Shown here piece after piece: positions 1-13,149 of a DNA stretch of 64,000 nucleotides. Position 1 is the stretch's first letter; every line of letters starts with the position of its first letter. Source of the stretch: Stratiolaelaps scimitus. Taxonomy: Eukaryota > Arthropoda > Arachnida > Mesostigmata > Laelapidae. The notes under the pieces are model-generated. The model saw only the letters and a list, made by a program, of their open reading frames with translations, did no database searches and was not told the DNA's origin. The DNA lies in assembly GCA_019614645.1 (NCBI GenBank), contig JABWDB010000031.1:1178001-1242000 (forward strand), given 5' to 3'. A program made the position numbers and the translations under genes.

Positions 1-232
1 CAGCGGGTTATTTAGGTTTGAAATTGTCATTCCTGCTGTCGTTGTCATTGTTATGCGGTGTTACGCCAGTAGCGAGGTGGCGTTGAGTTGAATCGGGCAG
101 TCAAGCTAGTAATCGTTATGACGTAGTCTATTCGACATGCTCGTATTGTTGTTTTTGTTATTGTTGCTGCTGCTGCTGCGATTGCTGCTGTTGTGTCTAA
201 CGAGAATATGGTTTTTGGTTTGTCTGTTGTAG

Positions 233-397
233 ATCTCGAAGGTGATTAAGCACGAGGTGGAGGGATTCGAGGTGAAACGAATTGAGGAGTTCAAGAATTC
301 GATCATCCGCTATATGGAGTGCCTTCTCGAAACGCAGCAGCAACTTGCGCAGCTGTGGGAGACGTTCTTGCCGGAGGCGAAGGCCATCGAGGAATAG
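233..397 (+). CDS. Snx1: Sorting nexin 1/2 homologue, last coding exon (partial)
   Basis: This is the C-terminal 54 codons of a SNX1/SNX2-type sorting nexin, ending at TAG 395-397. These proteins carry a PX domain and a C-terminal BAR domain and form the membrane-bending part of retromer on endosomes. The exon starts after a pyrimidine-rich acceptor (AG at 231-232) in frame with ISKVIKHEVEGFE, and continues through TQQQLAQLWETFLPEAKAIE. That matches the last BAR helix and the near-universal end of vertebrate SNX1/2 (QQQL...W..FLPEAKAI). Upstream exons lie outside the window, and bases 1-232 are intron. The ortholog call is firm at subfamily level; whether to call it SNX1 or SNX2 is arbitrary, because invertebrates usually have a single gene. 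Confidence 0.88.
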   Translation: MSKVIKHEVEGFEVKRIEEFKNSIIRYMECLLETQQQLAQLWETFLPEAKAIEE

Positions 398-1633
398 ATG
401 AATGCAGAAGCTGAGGGTGAAATGAACTTTTCCGCGGACATAATTTTTCCGCCATAATCTACGTTCACCTACGAATATCGACATTCATCATCCCGAAGTC
501 AGCCAAAGCTACAGAAGAACTTGGAAGATGCGAATAGATTCACGGGACTCTTAATTGGCTCACCCTTAAGTTACCGATTCATACTTGACAAACACAAACA
601 CACAGACATAGAAATCATGGTCATATTTGAGGGCCAACGATGAACTCCAACGATGAACTAACGGCAAAAGTTTGCCGCAACGAAAACACATTATTGTTAT
701 TCGCATTACGATCATAAGTAATCAACAACAATATCCAGCCTGCGATACGGTGCATAAGGTGCCAGCCTTATCCTTCGTGGTGATCTGCATGGATCCCTTA
801 GTAGGGTTTGTGGACCAATGAGTTTGACTTTCTGGTTCGCAGTTATTGTCTTACGAAGAAATAGTACTCCGACTCAGATTGTGAAACATGCAATAGTCTT
901 CACCACAGTGGCAACGAGGACATGACACGGTGTCCCAACTGGTTGACATATATACATATATATATGTATATATATATATATACACGTATATGTATATATA
1001 TATATACATTTACGTATATATAGGTTATAATGTGGGCTCTTTCGCCGCACTTGTCTGTGGCACGTTAGCGCAGAAATAGTACCACCAGGTAAACGTTGGT
1101 TGCACGGAGACCTCGTAGAGGGCGGAACACAGAGAAATGATTCCTGCGAGGTCTAAGAGCACGCGGGTCGAGTGACAGCTGTGGAGTTCGCTGGTCAGGT
1201 CGGAAGACGGAAGTCGTGGGACGAAGCCGGCACGAGAAGATGCAGAGGAGGAAGTCAGTAGGAGCTTCGTGGCAAAACGTTCGATGCGGTTGGGAAAAAC
1301 GACACTCTCTTGGTGAAGCGTTAGTTGGCCGGTGGCCGAGTCACGATCTAGGTATTAATTGCTATCTATGAAATCTTATGGCCTCGCTGTCGTCTCTGGG
1401 AAGCAGAGAAATCATATTAGACCATATTAAATGGGTGATCGACAACGCTAATAGCACTTATTCTATTACTATTATTAATTATTATTACTATTATTAATAT
1501 AACGATAATACCCATTGTTAAGAATCAGTTGGTCTGGTTTGTTATGACGACGTTGACATGACGCGAAGGTTTACGTGAGAAACTTATCCAGATAAATATA
1601 TAAATATATATAAAGGTCAAATAGAGAAATAAA
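398..1633 (+). other. Probable 3' UTR of the sorting nexin gene
   Basis: No coding signal follows the stop. The first canonical AATAAA downstream is at 1628-1633, preceded by AT-rich sequence, and is the best candidate poly(A) signal. It would make a UTR of about 1.25 kb. The UTR end is inferred only. A (TA)-rich tract occupies about 948-1023. Confidence 0.35.
948..1023. repeat. (TA)n-rich imperfect microsatellite
   Basis: Alternating TA/TATG tract, broken by short CG-containing interruptions. It lies in the presumed sorting nexin 3' UTR. Confidence 0.8.
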
Positions 1634-3306
1634 TGCCGCAGCCATCAATTACTACTTTTAATAATAACTTTTTGAGTTTTCTGCGTATTGTTATGAATAA
1701 TAACATGGTTCTTTGCCCCAAGTGTGAACTCTTAGACTAGACACCCATCCATCCTAGACAGAAAGACAGCCCGCAAGGCAAGCAGTAGCACGTGTGTCTA
1801 GAGAAACAAGAACTCGATCGAACAACAATAATAATGATTAGCTTCTCTGCTCGAACCCCCGCCCTTGGGGGGGGGGGGTTACCCTATAGATCTGCATAGA
1901 AACGAGAAGAAGCGAGCCAGAGAGAGAACACAATGTTGCCTGTAGATAGAGGTTGTATGAAGGATGGAAAAGAATCGAATATTTCCGCAAGAGGCAACAC
2001 TGCAAGGTGTGCGTACTGTACAGCACGCAGGAACAACAAGTATACTTAGAGTGGGTATATGTGTGTGTACAATGCGATATCCACTAAAGGCACACAAGGG
2101 TGCAAAATCGTTTGTAGAACTAATTAACTATAGCTACACCTCGTACTGATCGCCTGATAACTTAAATGTGCTCTGGCCATCGGGGGCCGTTAATGATGGC
2201 CCAGCTGATGTTATAATCGCTTTGATATCTAACAGAAGGAAAGATCACTTAAGCACGCACTTCTCACTAATTGTCACGATTAATCCGCTGGCAGAGACAA
2301 AACGTGGTGCGAGTCTCTCCTTATTCCATCGACAAACTCGTATGGTATATAAAGCTGAGCCTGTGTGCTGGTAGGTGGCCACTGATTCAACTGTCAACGG
2401 AGGCAGGGACACCAACATTCATTATGCTCGAGCGATTAGGTCGTGAAAGTTTTGTTCTTGTTTTGTGAAACAATAGTTAGAATTTGCACAAGCATAAGCT
2501 ACCTACTTCGTTTTTCAATGATTGGACACGAATATCCCAGAATTATACATGCAACTATTATTATTAGAAAAGGTAACACGCTATATATATATATATATAT
2601 ATATATAATACAGATATAAATATCAATTTAATTAAGGGAAACTCGAGGCAGTGCTCACAGTGGGAGTAATTTACTAACTAGCGATCTGATCGATCAAGGC
2701 CAGATTATCCAAAAACACATGATAACAAACATATACGAATGCAAACGCCCCCTGCTGCTAAAGACAACGTTTACAAATATCCCTTCGCCGCTGCGCACGT
2801 GACGAGTGACGCTCCGCATATCTGGTGCCCGAAAGACTAAGATGGCCAACAAATCCAGAAACACAAACAGCTACACACACACACACACAAACACATATAC
2901 AAACACACACACACACACAAATAAGGGTTGTTGATTTTATAGTATAGCAAAAGGAGTGGTCAATCGTTCCCTCGCGTGGCTTATGACGCCGACGTTAATG
3001 ACGATGGATATGCTGCGACATATTGAGATATCACTCGTACGATGCTATTATATCTATCTATGATGATACCGATGAGTTAGGTGACAAGACCTAAAGCTTC
3101 TATGGCGGTATTGATGTTTATGCTGATGCTGCTGGTAGCGATAACGATGGCGGTAATGTGATTGGTAAAAGGTCCGAAAGTCGGTGGTGAATTGAAATCT
3201 AACACAGTGTAACACCTGTGGCTATACGAGTTTCTTACTGCTTACTGCAGCTTGTTTCCACGCGAACTAGCGAGATGGCGGACATGAAACAGTACATGGT
3301 TATGAT

Positions 3307-3344
<38 letters not shown>

Positions 3345-6300
3345 AGGAAAAGACCAAGACAATATATACATGATCACCATACACTAGGGAAAGGGATCGG
3401 CTCTACTAACAACAACCACCACCAGAGCAACAATAACAGCAGCAGCAGCAGCCGCCGCCGCCGCCGTTGCACCATCCTGTTATCACGACTGATTGGATGG
3501 CATTAGGCGTGTGTCTGTTGAGTTTACCCGCCATCGTCATGTGGATGTAGAGTATGTGCGCTTATCGATGGGACGTACCGAGGTGCGCCCCCTCTCCGGG
3601 GCGACGGTACAGCAGATATTATAACTTGGAAAAGTTAGAAGCCAGTGATGATACCGAGTTGCAATGAAGTAACGTACTCGGCCGATTTTATTATTATTAT
3701 TATTGTCGATAATATTATGTGGACTAATTAATTCGCATGGCTTAATTATGAAGAGAGAAAACGAGGCAAATCAAGGCGGAAAATGAACAATGAGACTGCG
3801 TATTTTATCTTGCAATGACGAGAGAACATAAAAGCGACAATGATTGTGTAATGATGATAATTCGTCGATAGGTGATACCATAATGACAATGACGAGAAAG
3901 ACACTATTGATCGATAATATGAGCATTATCAATGATGGAAAGTTAATTAATAAGGCTGTTTTAATGAAAATGAATCGTCATCACTCATTGAAGAGCAGGA
4001 CACCGGATGTGAACCCCAACGGAGGAACTCGCCCAGAGCATGAAGATGTCTCCTGAAGAGAATCAAATGACGCTTCAGATATGATCATGATGGGAGAATC
4101 CAAAAAAAAAGAAATATTTAAAATAAAATATATGTTGATTTTTAAAAAGATGGTGTTACTGTTTAAACTTAGAAGAAAGAAGAAAGAATTATACTACTGC
4201 CTTCGATAATAAGAAAATCTATGAAGGTTTAGTAGAATGTATTTATTGTTGACCTCTACGTGAAGCGATGTCACTTCGGTAAAAATTATGGGAAACTGCG
4301 AGATAGGCCCAATTTAAATCGCTAACAAGGGTTGCGTGCATTAAATGTTAATGAACAGAACCATTTTAACAATACAATATATAAATTAATGTTAGACAAA
4401 TTAGCGCTTTTGCCTTCAAATTTCGATTACACTTCAAAGATCTGCTTCAAGATACGAGGGGAAATTTTGTGAAATTTTCAGCACTTCTATGATTTTCTGA
4501 GGCTAAAACGGTGTCACTCACATGGAAGTATTCATTTACATTTGGTGTCAAGTTGATCATATGACTTTGAACAACTTCATTTCGACACGAATCAATTGCT
4601 GTATCTCAAAGGGATTATTATAATTAGGGGAAGCTGAAGTAGTCCGATGCACACTTTTGCAGACCAACCATTGATGGCAACTTTGCAACGCTATCAAAAA
4701 TGCAAAGGCATATATTTATCTATATAGCGCAGTGCTCTTACTGACGTGTGATGTCCGTTGGAAACATTCGTCGTCATTTATTGCATACGTCTACATTTGA
4801 TCTTTTTTTTTCTGTACGGCTACGCAGAATGTACCCATTTTGCTCAAATTGTTCATTATTCCAACTTCTATGAAGTAACGTATTGCAAGCTCATAGTACA
4901 ATTGAGTCAGCCATATTGGGTCCCGCGAAAGCATTTGCATTAATTGACATAGGCGTTCGCAATAATGAAGATTCTACATACCGTATTTTTAGAGTTAGAT
5001 TTCACAAATACAAAAAAAAAGCACAAGCAATTTAATTAATCTACCGAAACATAGCATCAAACATTGGAAACCGATTCGTATTGTTTGCCTCCGTGCCGAA
5101 TATGCGTAATTTAACGCGAATAAAGGCGTTAATTGACGCGAATAAATTCGAATTGGCTAATTAATGCAAATAAATTCGAATTGGCTAATTAACGGAAATA
5201 AATTCGAATTCAATATTTGTATTGCGATGTTATTCTTTATTTCCAGCACTAAATTTGTGCAAAGTTTCTATTGAATATTTTGGGTAAACAAGGGAAAAAG
5301 TCTGGAACACGAAAGATATTTGATTTAGGAGCCGGGCCACTCATCTGTGTACAAAACATTAGAGAAGATATAATTACGTCACTACGACGACTACGACGCT
5401 CAAATCTCACTGAGTCCTCCAGCGAGCTAAAGCTCTTCAGCTCCTACTGCTGACATTTAATGGAACTCTCCTCCGTAAATCTTCATTGCATATTACTTTT
5501 AATTGCCAGAGAACAACGGAAACTCTGTTTCCTTGAGTTTGTCAATTGTCAAACCTAACTAGTTACCTTACTTATCGAACTTGTTCTCAAGTTTTATGGT
5601 GTTTATGAAATGTTTGCAGCAAGTCAGTTGGACTTATGTTTGTTACTACATCACATTCTTTCGATTGCAGGATTTTCCATATTACCATGGCGTATACTGA
5701 AGCGGTACAAAATTTGTACAATTCAACGGCGTTACTATTTTTACATCTTATTATTATTATTACTCTATTTACATGGCAAGTAGACATTTGACCTGCTGCG
5801 TTTTACTGAAGAGCGCGGGGACTTATGATTTTTTTTCTATTTTAAGGGGGGGGGGGGGTATTGGCATGCTTAATGCATGCGAACACCGTGACCCCCAAGT
5901 AGACCTAAGTAAATCAATATGAAAGCCACGTTATATCAGCTCGAAGAGGAGCGTAGGTATCACATAATTCACTTGATTACACTACAATTAGAAATCGAAG
6001 TAGATTTTTTTAATTAGCACACACGTGAACTCGATGTGTCTCTGATCGAACAAGGGCAGATCATTGCATCCTCGACGGCATTCTGTAACCGAGGCCCATA
6101 ACACTGAAAACATGTGTTACGAGTTCCACGCGAATATATGCTCCAAGGATATAGAGGACGTCGGCTTGATTGGATTTCACTTCAATTTGACTGTGATCAA
6201 CAGAGAGAAGAACTGATCGAAGGAATCGCGATAAAGCCATCACTTTTTTTTGGAACCTTGCCCGACCTATATGCGCATAGCTCGGTGAGACTTAACGGAA

Positions 6301-7084
6301 ACTAGCAAAATACAACTTCCATGGTCACATTTTATTAATACCCTCTCATTTTTCACATAATTGCTCGCTATAAAGGATACATTTATTTGAACGTGTGAGC
6401 GTGTATATATATATATATATGCGATCATTCATCAGCCTTCAACAACAGCATCGAGAAAATATGCCCAAGTTTCACTCATTAACACTTCCTGCCATCTCTG
6501 GTTTCTTCCTGATACATGAATAACAACAGCATATGGTGCTGGTTGTGGGTTTGAACACACTGAATCACTGCAAAAATATGTGTGCTATGTCGACTTTTTT
6601 TGGATATTTTTCCGCCTTCACTTTCTTTAGAAACCTCCCTGCTTTCTTCAATTTAAGTCGTATATTTGTCGACTGCATCCATCACTCGACTAGCTTGCAA
6701 ACGACCTTTTTCATACTGACACTGAAAACGAATTCGCGTAGATAAATAACCTAGGCAGCTTTCGGTTGAAGTTTTTTCTGTTTTTGAACCGATTTTTTAT
6801 AAGAGATTTTCAAGAGTCTCGTATGTCATTCTCGTCAACGAGTCAACGGGTTCAGTGACTTGCAGCGACGCTTCGATGGCAATAGAGTATAAACGGTTAA
6901 CGCCAGATCAAAAAATCAAAGACGACGAATAAGGTCGTTATTTTTCTCCCCGAGTTTGCTCCGAATAACACAGACGTTGGTTCATCTTCGTTCCTGATTG
7001 AGGCCTTCATCAGAAGGCACCCTGGTTACACCCGCGTCGTCAGACGAAGTCTCCTAGCCTGCGCTTGTGCGTACTTGCGCTTCG
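1634..7084. other. Intergenic spacer without recognisable genes
   Basis: AT-rich sequence with simple repeats: (TA)n at about 2581-2608, (CA)n at 2875-2920, (TA)n at 3311-3342, poly-G at 1867-1878 and 5846-5858, and a short tandem array at 5114-5212. All open frames are under about 80 codons, and I found no domain match or convincing splice-bounded exon. The right end should hold the 3' UTR of the minus-strand V-ATPase gene; TTTATT (AATAAA on the minus strand) occurs at 6382-6387. Confidence 0.5.
5114..5212. repeat. Short AT-rich tandem repeat, about three copies
   Basis: The motif AATAAATTCGAATTGGCTAA recurs with a spacing of roughly 35 bp, starting near 5139, 5168 and 5199. A degenerate copy precedes it. 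Confidence 0.7.
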
Positions 7085-7229
7085 TTAGTGTGCTGTCGAT
7101 GAGGCACTCGTGGTCACCGGTCCCGCGGCATTGTGGCCACCCCAGTACCAGTCGATTGCCCAGAGCGTGTCCTTCGATAGCACGGGCCCGATCAGCGGGT
7201 TCATTTGCGCCATGTAGGTACAGAGCCAG
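7085..7229 (-). CDS. VhaM9.7: V-ATPase subunit e, coding exon 3 with stop
   Basis: It follows a TTTTTTCAG acceptor and reads FWLCTYMAQMNPLIGP, then a hydrophilic tail ending at TAA (7087-7085). A longer open frame over the same bases in another phase is a shadow. Confidence 0.9.
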
Positions 7230-8352
7230 CTGAAAAAATGAGTAGACCATTGTTAAATTCATATTGCGTCACACGGAACGCGATTCCATTAATAAGACTC
7301 GTCATTTTCGTTAACGTTATGGGTTAATTTAAACACTTTATCACTGTCACAGGCATGAACGTAAAAGTACCAAAATGAAGGTTGCCCGCTAAATCCTTCA
7401 GAGAAGGCCACGAAATGTAATTCTAAACGAAAGTGAAGTAAGAATTCGATTTTAGCCCCCAACTCGTTGATCACCCACCCTAGTGGAATCACCCAGTAAT
7501 CCACTGATTTTTTGTTGATGTAGAAAGTATAACCTGCCACAGTTACCACGCTAGTATGCGCTATCAATAGGTGAAGTAGTAAATACAAATCGTGCGATTT
7601 AGCAGCGTTTAATAGAATAACAGTGAACTACGACCAACAGGTCAAAGTCCGTATCCACTAAGACAACAAGCACATCGACAATCTTAAAATGAGGATTTGA
7701 CAACTTACAAGGTGTAGCAACATATCGCCGTCAATGAAATGCACACCTGGATCAACCTAGAACGATTAAGGTAAAGGTAAGATAAAGCTTTATTGGTTTA
7801 TTAAAGGAACTGCAATTTCACAATACTTAAGCTCTCGTTATATGTCATCATGCAGCGGGGCTCGAACCCGCCGCATCCCTGGCTTTCGACAGCCAGGGAC
7901 TTAGCCATTAGATTAGAAAATAGATAAGCCAAATCTCGGTAAGCTCAAAGGCTCTAATGACTGCAACAGAATCGAGTTGTACTCGTTGTTGTGTCAGCCA
8001 GTTAGTTTCTACATCGACGCGTTCGTCCCGCTACCAGTCCACCTGTCAATTCGATAACTTTTGCACTTTTTATTCGTCTGAGACGAAAGTGTGAAACATG
8101 CACTTTTTCATCGACTCGCTCGAACGAATTGTATAAAACAACAACTTTTGTTTGTTAGTTTTTTTCTTTATAGCAACAAGGTGAACGTTCTCCTTAATTC
8201 CTCCAATTTCCACTCAACGAAATAATCGGCTAATTGTGAACCCGTTTTACTCACGGTCGATTTTCACTGCGGGGTATGAAAATTGGCACGACAATTCCTA
8301 TCAAAGCCCAGAATATCGTAAAGAATAGTATCGGAAGGACTCCCGCGCCCAT
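7085..8352 (-). CDS. VhaM9.7: V-type proton ATPase subunit e (V0 complex), complete gene
   Basis: Three coding exons on the minus strand, 8255-8352, 7709-7756 and 7085-7229, join in matching phase (2, then 2) to give 96 aa. Subunit e is a small hydrophobic protein of the membrane V0 sector of the proton pump that acidifies endosomes, lysosomes and secretory vesicles. The start is MGAGVLPILFFTIFW and the second membrane segment is followed by YMAQMNPLIGP, the family hallmark (Drosophila VhaM9.7 has YMAQMNPLIGP; human ATP6V0E has LAQLNP). Two membrane helices fall at about residues 5-27 and 35-60. The donor and acceptor dinucleotides are GT and AG at both introns, and the ATG at 8352 is the only upstream in-frame Met. 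The C-terminus after NPLIGP is about 20 residues longer than in human and is family-variable. A tRNA-like SINE sits in intron 1. Confidence 0.92.
7709..7756 (-). CDS. VhaM9.7: V-ATPase subunit e, coding exon 2 (48 bp micro-exon)
   Basis: It reads LIQVCISLTAICCYT after completing the split proline, and is flanked by AG and GTAAGT. It begins the second membrane helix and is too short to be found as a free ORF. Confidence 0.9.
7781..7925 (-). repeat. tRNA-derived SINE-like element in V-ATPase e intron 1
   Basis: On the minus strand there is an A-box-like TGGCTAAGTCCCTGG (about 7893-7907). It is followed by an 8-bp stem resembling an anticodon arm, then a perfect T-arm (GCGGG/CCCGC) containing the B box GGTTCGAGCCC (7858-7868). 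The 3' body carries AATAAA motifs and runs to about 7781. A proper acceptor stem is missing, so this reads as a pol III SINE head rather than a working tRNA gene. Confidence 0.6.
8255..8352 (-). CDS. VhaM9.7: V-ATPase subunit e, coding exon 1
   Basis: Codes residues 1-32 plus two bases of a proline codon. It holds the first membrane helix and ends before a GTGAGT donor. Confidence 0.9.
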
Positions 8353-10429
8353 GGTGGAACTTGATGTGAAACTATTCGCCAAACTTTCTTCACTTGAAAA
8401 AGTTCTCTCCAGACACGGACGAAACAGCCAAAGTGAATCACTACGATGTTCTATCACCAACCACTGGGCTGGCTGTCTACTACAAACTTCTTCACATTGG
8501 TCGACTGTTCACTCACGAGATCCGTAAGCAAAGCACATGACAGCCGACATTGTAGTAGCGCCGGGCCGTGAGCGCGCCAAATTCAAATACAACCCGAGGC
8601 GAATGTAAGACTCGATTAGAATCGGTGGGTCATAAGAGTTGCAATAATATGAATTAGTAAAAATTCAATAAAATTATGATTATTTGATACATATGTTGCA
8701 TATGATATTGGTAAATGATTTCTATGTTAATTTTCACTACTATTATTGAATGATTTTGATGTTGAATTTTTATTAGTATTATTATTATTATTATTAAATG
8801 ATTTTTCTGACTGTAAAATGTAAGGTATATTTAGTCATAAAGCAGTACGTTTGATGTTGGCTGAGAGTCAGCCCTAAAACCTTTATATTGAGACATAAGC
8901 TAGAATGCAATACATTTACGAACCATACTTCATCCCAAGCAATGATTGTTCCAATCGTTTACAGGTGGTTGGTGGCGAGTTTTCGAGAGCAACTGGAGCG
9001 GAACCCACCAGGAAAATAAATTATTTATACGTTCAGTGTGAGCGATCTCGAATCGACGCGTACGCTTTGAGGAGGTTATTTTCACGATTGGTGAACACAT
9101 ACCATGTTCCGTCGCGACTACGAAGCCTCTCGTAGACATTGATGTCTGTGGCACGGTGAGGGTCAGGATGATTATGGTGTCACAGGGCGATGCCACATGT
9201 GACATTAGCTAGCTTTGTGAATCTTTGGCATACACTTTCGACACTCCAGCAACATCCTTGACTAGACCGAGGGACCACATAGGCCTGCAATACAGGCACT
9301 TAATGGATGGCAAATCTCACATACCTTTCTTTATCTGAACTTTCTTGCCAGGTACGAGTAAGGAAGAGAATAATCAAAGGTGGCCCCGACAGGTCCTCAT
9401 AGTAATACCTAAAAGGTTAAGGTATCTGAGGCCGGTCAGATGGGGGATCTGAAGCTGAGGGTCAGCTCGAAAAACAGTTAAGTCTCCCATATCGTTCGAC
9501 GCATAAATCGGCGCGTTTAGTTGTACAACAAAGGCCGTGTTACAGATTCTATTTTTGCAGATTTGACCAAATCCTCCAGCGTGAACGGTGAAAGTAAGGT
9601 TCAGGGGAGACCAAAATGGCAAGATTAGGAAAACTTTTGACCGTAGGGATGGTTTGATTATTTGCTGTATAGATGAGATGAGGGTACATATGGGGATACG
9701 GTAGCATTAGGCACGGAAATTAGCATAGCAGCGTACCACTTTAATATACTGAGCTCGTACGTTGAAGCCCATCGGAGAAATTCCAGCTACCAAGCCCCTC
9801 ATAGACCTTGAGGTCGCCAGAGTACCATTGAATGAACTCATAGGTAAAACCACAGTTAGGTTTTAGTGATGTGATTGATTCTATCTGTTGCATATCGTCA
9901 ATGGAAAATTGCATGGGGGGAAACCTGAAGATTGCATCGAGTGTTGGTACAGGTCCCGTGGACCCAAGCCCCGTTGATCCAAGCTCACGATGCCTGAGGC
10001 AAAATCCGCACCAAACGCTTGAGTCTGTCCAAGATCATCAGATACACAAAGGCAGTGGTAAACCACAGGAAAACACCGACTTGACGTGTTCAATGGAGAC
10101 GCGATTTCTCGTGCAAGCAGCGTTTAATGTTCCATATCAAACCCTCCATATGCTCTTCGCTTCTGTCTATATCGTTCCCTTTTCAGTTTGTCATTAGGCA
10201 ACTTATGTCCATATTATAATCGTTAATTTTTTTCGTACTGCTACCTATTGGTTGTTTCGTTCGTGCGACAACATTGAATACCTACTGTTGATCCGGTGAT
10301 ATTGTTATTGATGCATGCGTAACAATAATTATACCCGTCGGCTGTTTTTTCTACTATGGTCAAATTCAATTGTTTTGTTTTTTTTGCTAAAAGCCTCCTC
10401 TCTGCGTTATTTCAGGCGAAGCTGCATAG

Positions 10430-10620
10430 ATCGAATTGAGAGTGGCCTGCGGGTCGCAGAAGAGTTGGAACCCAAGGGTCTCCGGTTCGAATCCCACAGG
10501 GCACATGTGGTTTGAACTAACTAAAACCCAATTAGTTCCGCATCATGGCCAAAGTAACAATACGTGGATGTCCAAAAATACTATTAAAAGAAAAAGACTA
10601 AAAAAAACCATCGCATTCAG
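10430..10620 (+). repeat. tRNA-derived SINE-like element
   Basis: An A-box-like TGGCCTGCGGG lies at 10443-10453 and an exact B box, GGTTCGAATCC, at 10484-10494. The spacing suits an internal pol III promoter. A roughly 110-bp unrelated body and an A-rich end (to about 10612) follow. The body differs from the unit at 7.8 kb, so it would be a separate SINE family or a diverged copy. Confidence 0.5.
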
Positions 10621-11214
10621 CTAGACCATGTACTAGATTTAAATCTACAAAGCAATAGTCACATATGTTCTCGTAGAGAAATTTGATCCTTGTATAGCTC
10701 ACTTGATTTATTTGTTAACGTAACTATTAAAGGGTTTGACTCCGAAACGAATGTGTATCAACCTCTTACCTATGGAGATGAATTGCCTCCGAAATATAGG
10801 CTTCTCATTTGATGACTTCAACGCCAATAATTATCTATGTAATGTTTTAGGTGCCCCTTGTGACTTTTCTGCTTAGATTATATCTAGAGGACATTGCCAA
10901 CGCCTCGGGTCCTCTGTTCATTGCAAAGGAGACATTGGTTCATTCGACAAGAGAGATACAAGCTCGATTGGAGCCCCTCGCCAACGTCGATTCGTGCTTG
11001 TTAGTATTTTATCGTAACCACAATAATCTATCATTTCAGTAATTTATGAATTGCTTATATCTGTCGTTCTCGTTAAATATCATCGTCATCTGTCAAGCAA
11101 ACATTTCTCATTGTAAACTTGTGTATAATTGTTATCAAACGGAACCAAGCCGGACCATACAGTATTGAACAGTGAACGAGCAGACCTATTCACTCTGGAG
11201 GACTCTCGAGCTAA

Positions 11215-11310
11215 ACAATTCACGCTTCTCGAGTGGAGGATCTCTTTTTAGATCCGTCCCGCTATATAAGCCCGCGAAGCAAAACCTTTCATCATCTGTG
11301 TGACGATCTG
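11215..11310 (+). promoter_or_regulatory. TATA-containing promoter-like segment (possible solo LTR)
   Basis: GCTATATAAGCCCGCG at about 11270-11285 is a good TATA context, with a candidate initiator (TCATCTGT) about 25-30 bp downstream. Upstream are repeated TCTCGAG/GAGTGGAGG motifs at 11205-11240 that partly resemble heat-shock-element half-sites. No recognisable ORF follows. It could be the promoter of an unrecognised transcript or the U3/R part of a solo LTR; I could not find a second LTR copy. Confidence 0.3.
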
Positions 11311-13149
11311 CTCGTCGCCAAGTGACATTGAGCTGGACTTAAATACTACTGTACATTATGTGAATGAACAACAGAACGCAATTAACACATGCTGCTAACC
11401 GGATTGCGAATCAGAAATCAAACGACAACAGAGCATTGGTGGATTTCCAGAGGAAACGATTGAGTGTATCAGTGGATTCCCTCCGTCCTCGAAGCTTCAC
11501 GCTGTCCAGCGAAGCGACACAAAAGTGTTTCGACACCCAACCAGCCGCACGATTCCAATCCCCTCGGAAGCATAGGCATCGTTTACGCCTTAACGTAACC
11601 TAACCTAGTATACAAACACAAGCCACTCGAGTAGGTTCTCTTCGCTTGATGGAAGGAAGGAACTGCCCTTAGTGATGACTGTTATTGTAAATGTGTGGCC
11701 TAAATTGTTCTTGTCCTTACAGAGCATGGTGACATTTGGTGACATGTGTTTGATGATAAACTGCCCAATAAGATTCAAGCCAAGCCTCCCATGGACAAGT
11801 GATCGAGTCATCTCTAATTCGACACTTTACTCATTTTGGTTTTTCATGCTGTCATAACAAGTACCGAATACTGTTCATACAGTTCTATCTATTACGAATG
11901 ATGTTGTATCGTAGTTACGATGGTTGTCGCTTGCCACCCATACAACAAATAGAAATTACTACAATCGTTATTGATTGATCAAACTGTGATTGTTTGCAGT
12001 TTTATTGCACTTTTCGTCGTATGTCCGTCCCTCTAAACAGCCAGCCAGTATCGTTTTGACTTTTCAGTTAAAAGCCAATAGTGTAAGGTATTGCCATTCT
12101 ATCTGGCTACTACTTCCGTCCACCCACCTAACTCAGTCGTCGTTGTTCCTTTGCCGTTGTCTTGCCGATTCTTGATGGTTTCTCTCTCTGCGACTCTCTC
12201 TCTCTCTCATAGAGAATCTAATAGAGATGCGTCCGTGTATTCGATATAGGCTACTTTTTCCCGCTGCAATGCCCCTTTTTATGATAGTGGTTTGTCTTCG
12301 AGGCCACATTTATATCTGTATATCCCCCTTCATTGTACGTTTGTCAGAGTAATTTCATATTTCCCCCCCCCCCTCTCGCTCTCCCGCGCGTTTTCTCATG
12401 AACCATTATTGATTACACAAATCGAATTCTATTAATGCTTCACTCGTTCGCTGACTCGCCCTACGCTGTCTACCTTGTTCTCGTTGAGCCGGTGGTGGTG
12501 GTGGTGGTGGTGATGACCGTGGTGTGCAGCAAATAGTAAATCACTGGTAGCAAAAAGTGACAACAACAACAACAACATTTTCCTGTCGACAGCGTTAGGC
12601 GTCTGTCATTCGACTGCACCACCGTTGTCGTCATCGTCGTCATCCAGTATTCTACGAACGACTGTGTATGCTCTAGATATTGTATCGTACGGTACGCTCC
12701 TTCTCGAGACTGAACTCTCGGTGAAGGGGTGATTGATGGCCGTTCTGTGATAGTGGAAAGGTGGCCAATGATTCGGCAATATGTATAGCTCGTCGTCAGA
12801 TGATTAGGGCTTTGGAGGGCGTTTGTATTTCGAACCGCTGGACCAGGACCTAAAAGAAGCTCATTGTTTGTTTATATGCGGCAGGCAAGACAGCAAGCGT
12901 CGTTCAGTCGTTCCCGGTGCCTGCTATTGTCATACTTCAGCGTTAACCGACCCGACCCGTCGTCGAAATGCTGAATCTAGAACATACCTGTATAATTATA
13001 TCGTCACTATACGATCGTCATATATCGCTCTCAGCATAATTGTACAACAACACATCCTAATGTCGACTCCATATGAGTATCATATGGCAACAAATGGATG
13101 GCTCCATAGAAGCATTTACATATAGGGTTGTTTGTTGATTTTATGTCTT

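Noticed and set aside
7850..7915. A functional tRNA gene
   Set aside because: T-arm and B box are excellent, but there is no acceptor stem, the A box is imperfect, and a SINE-like body follows.
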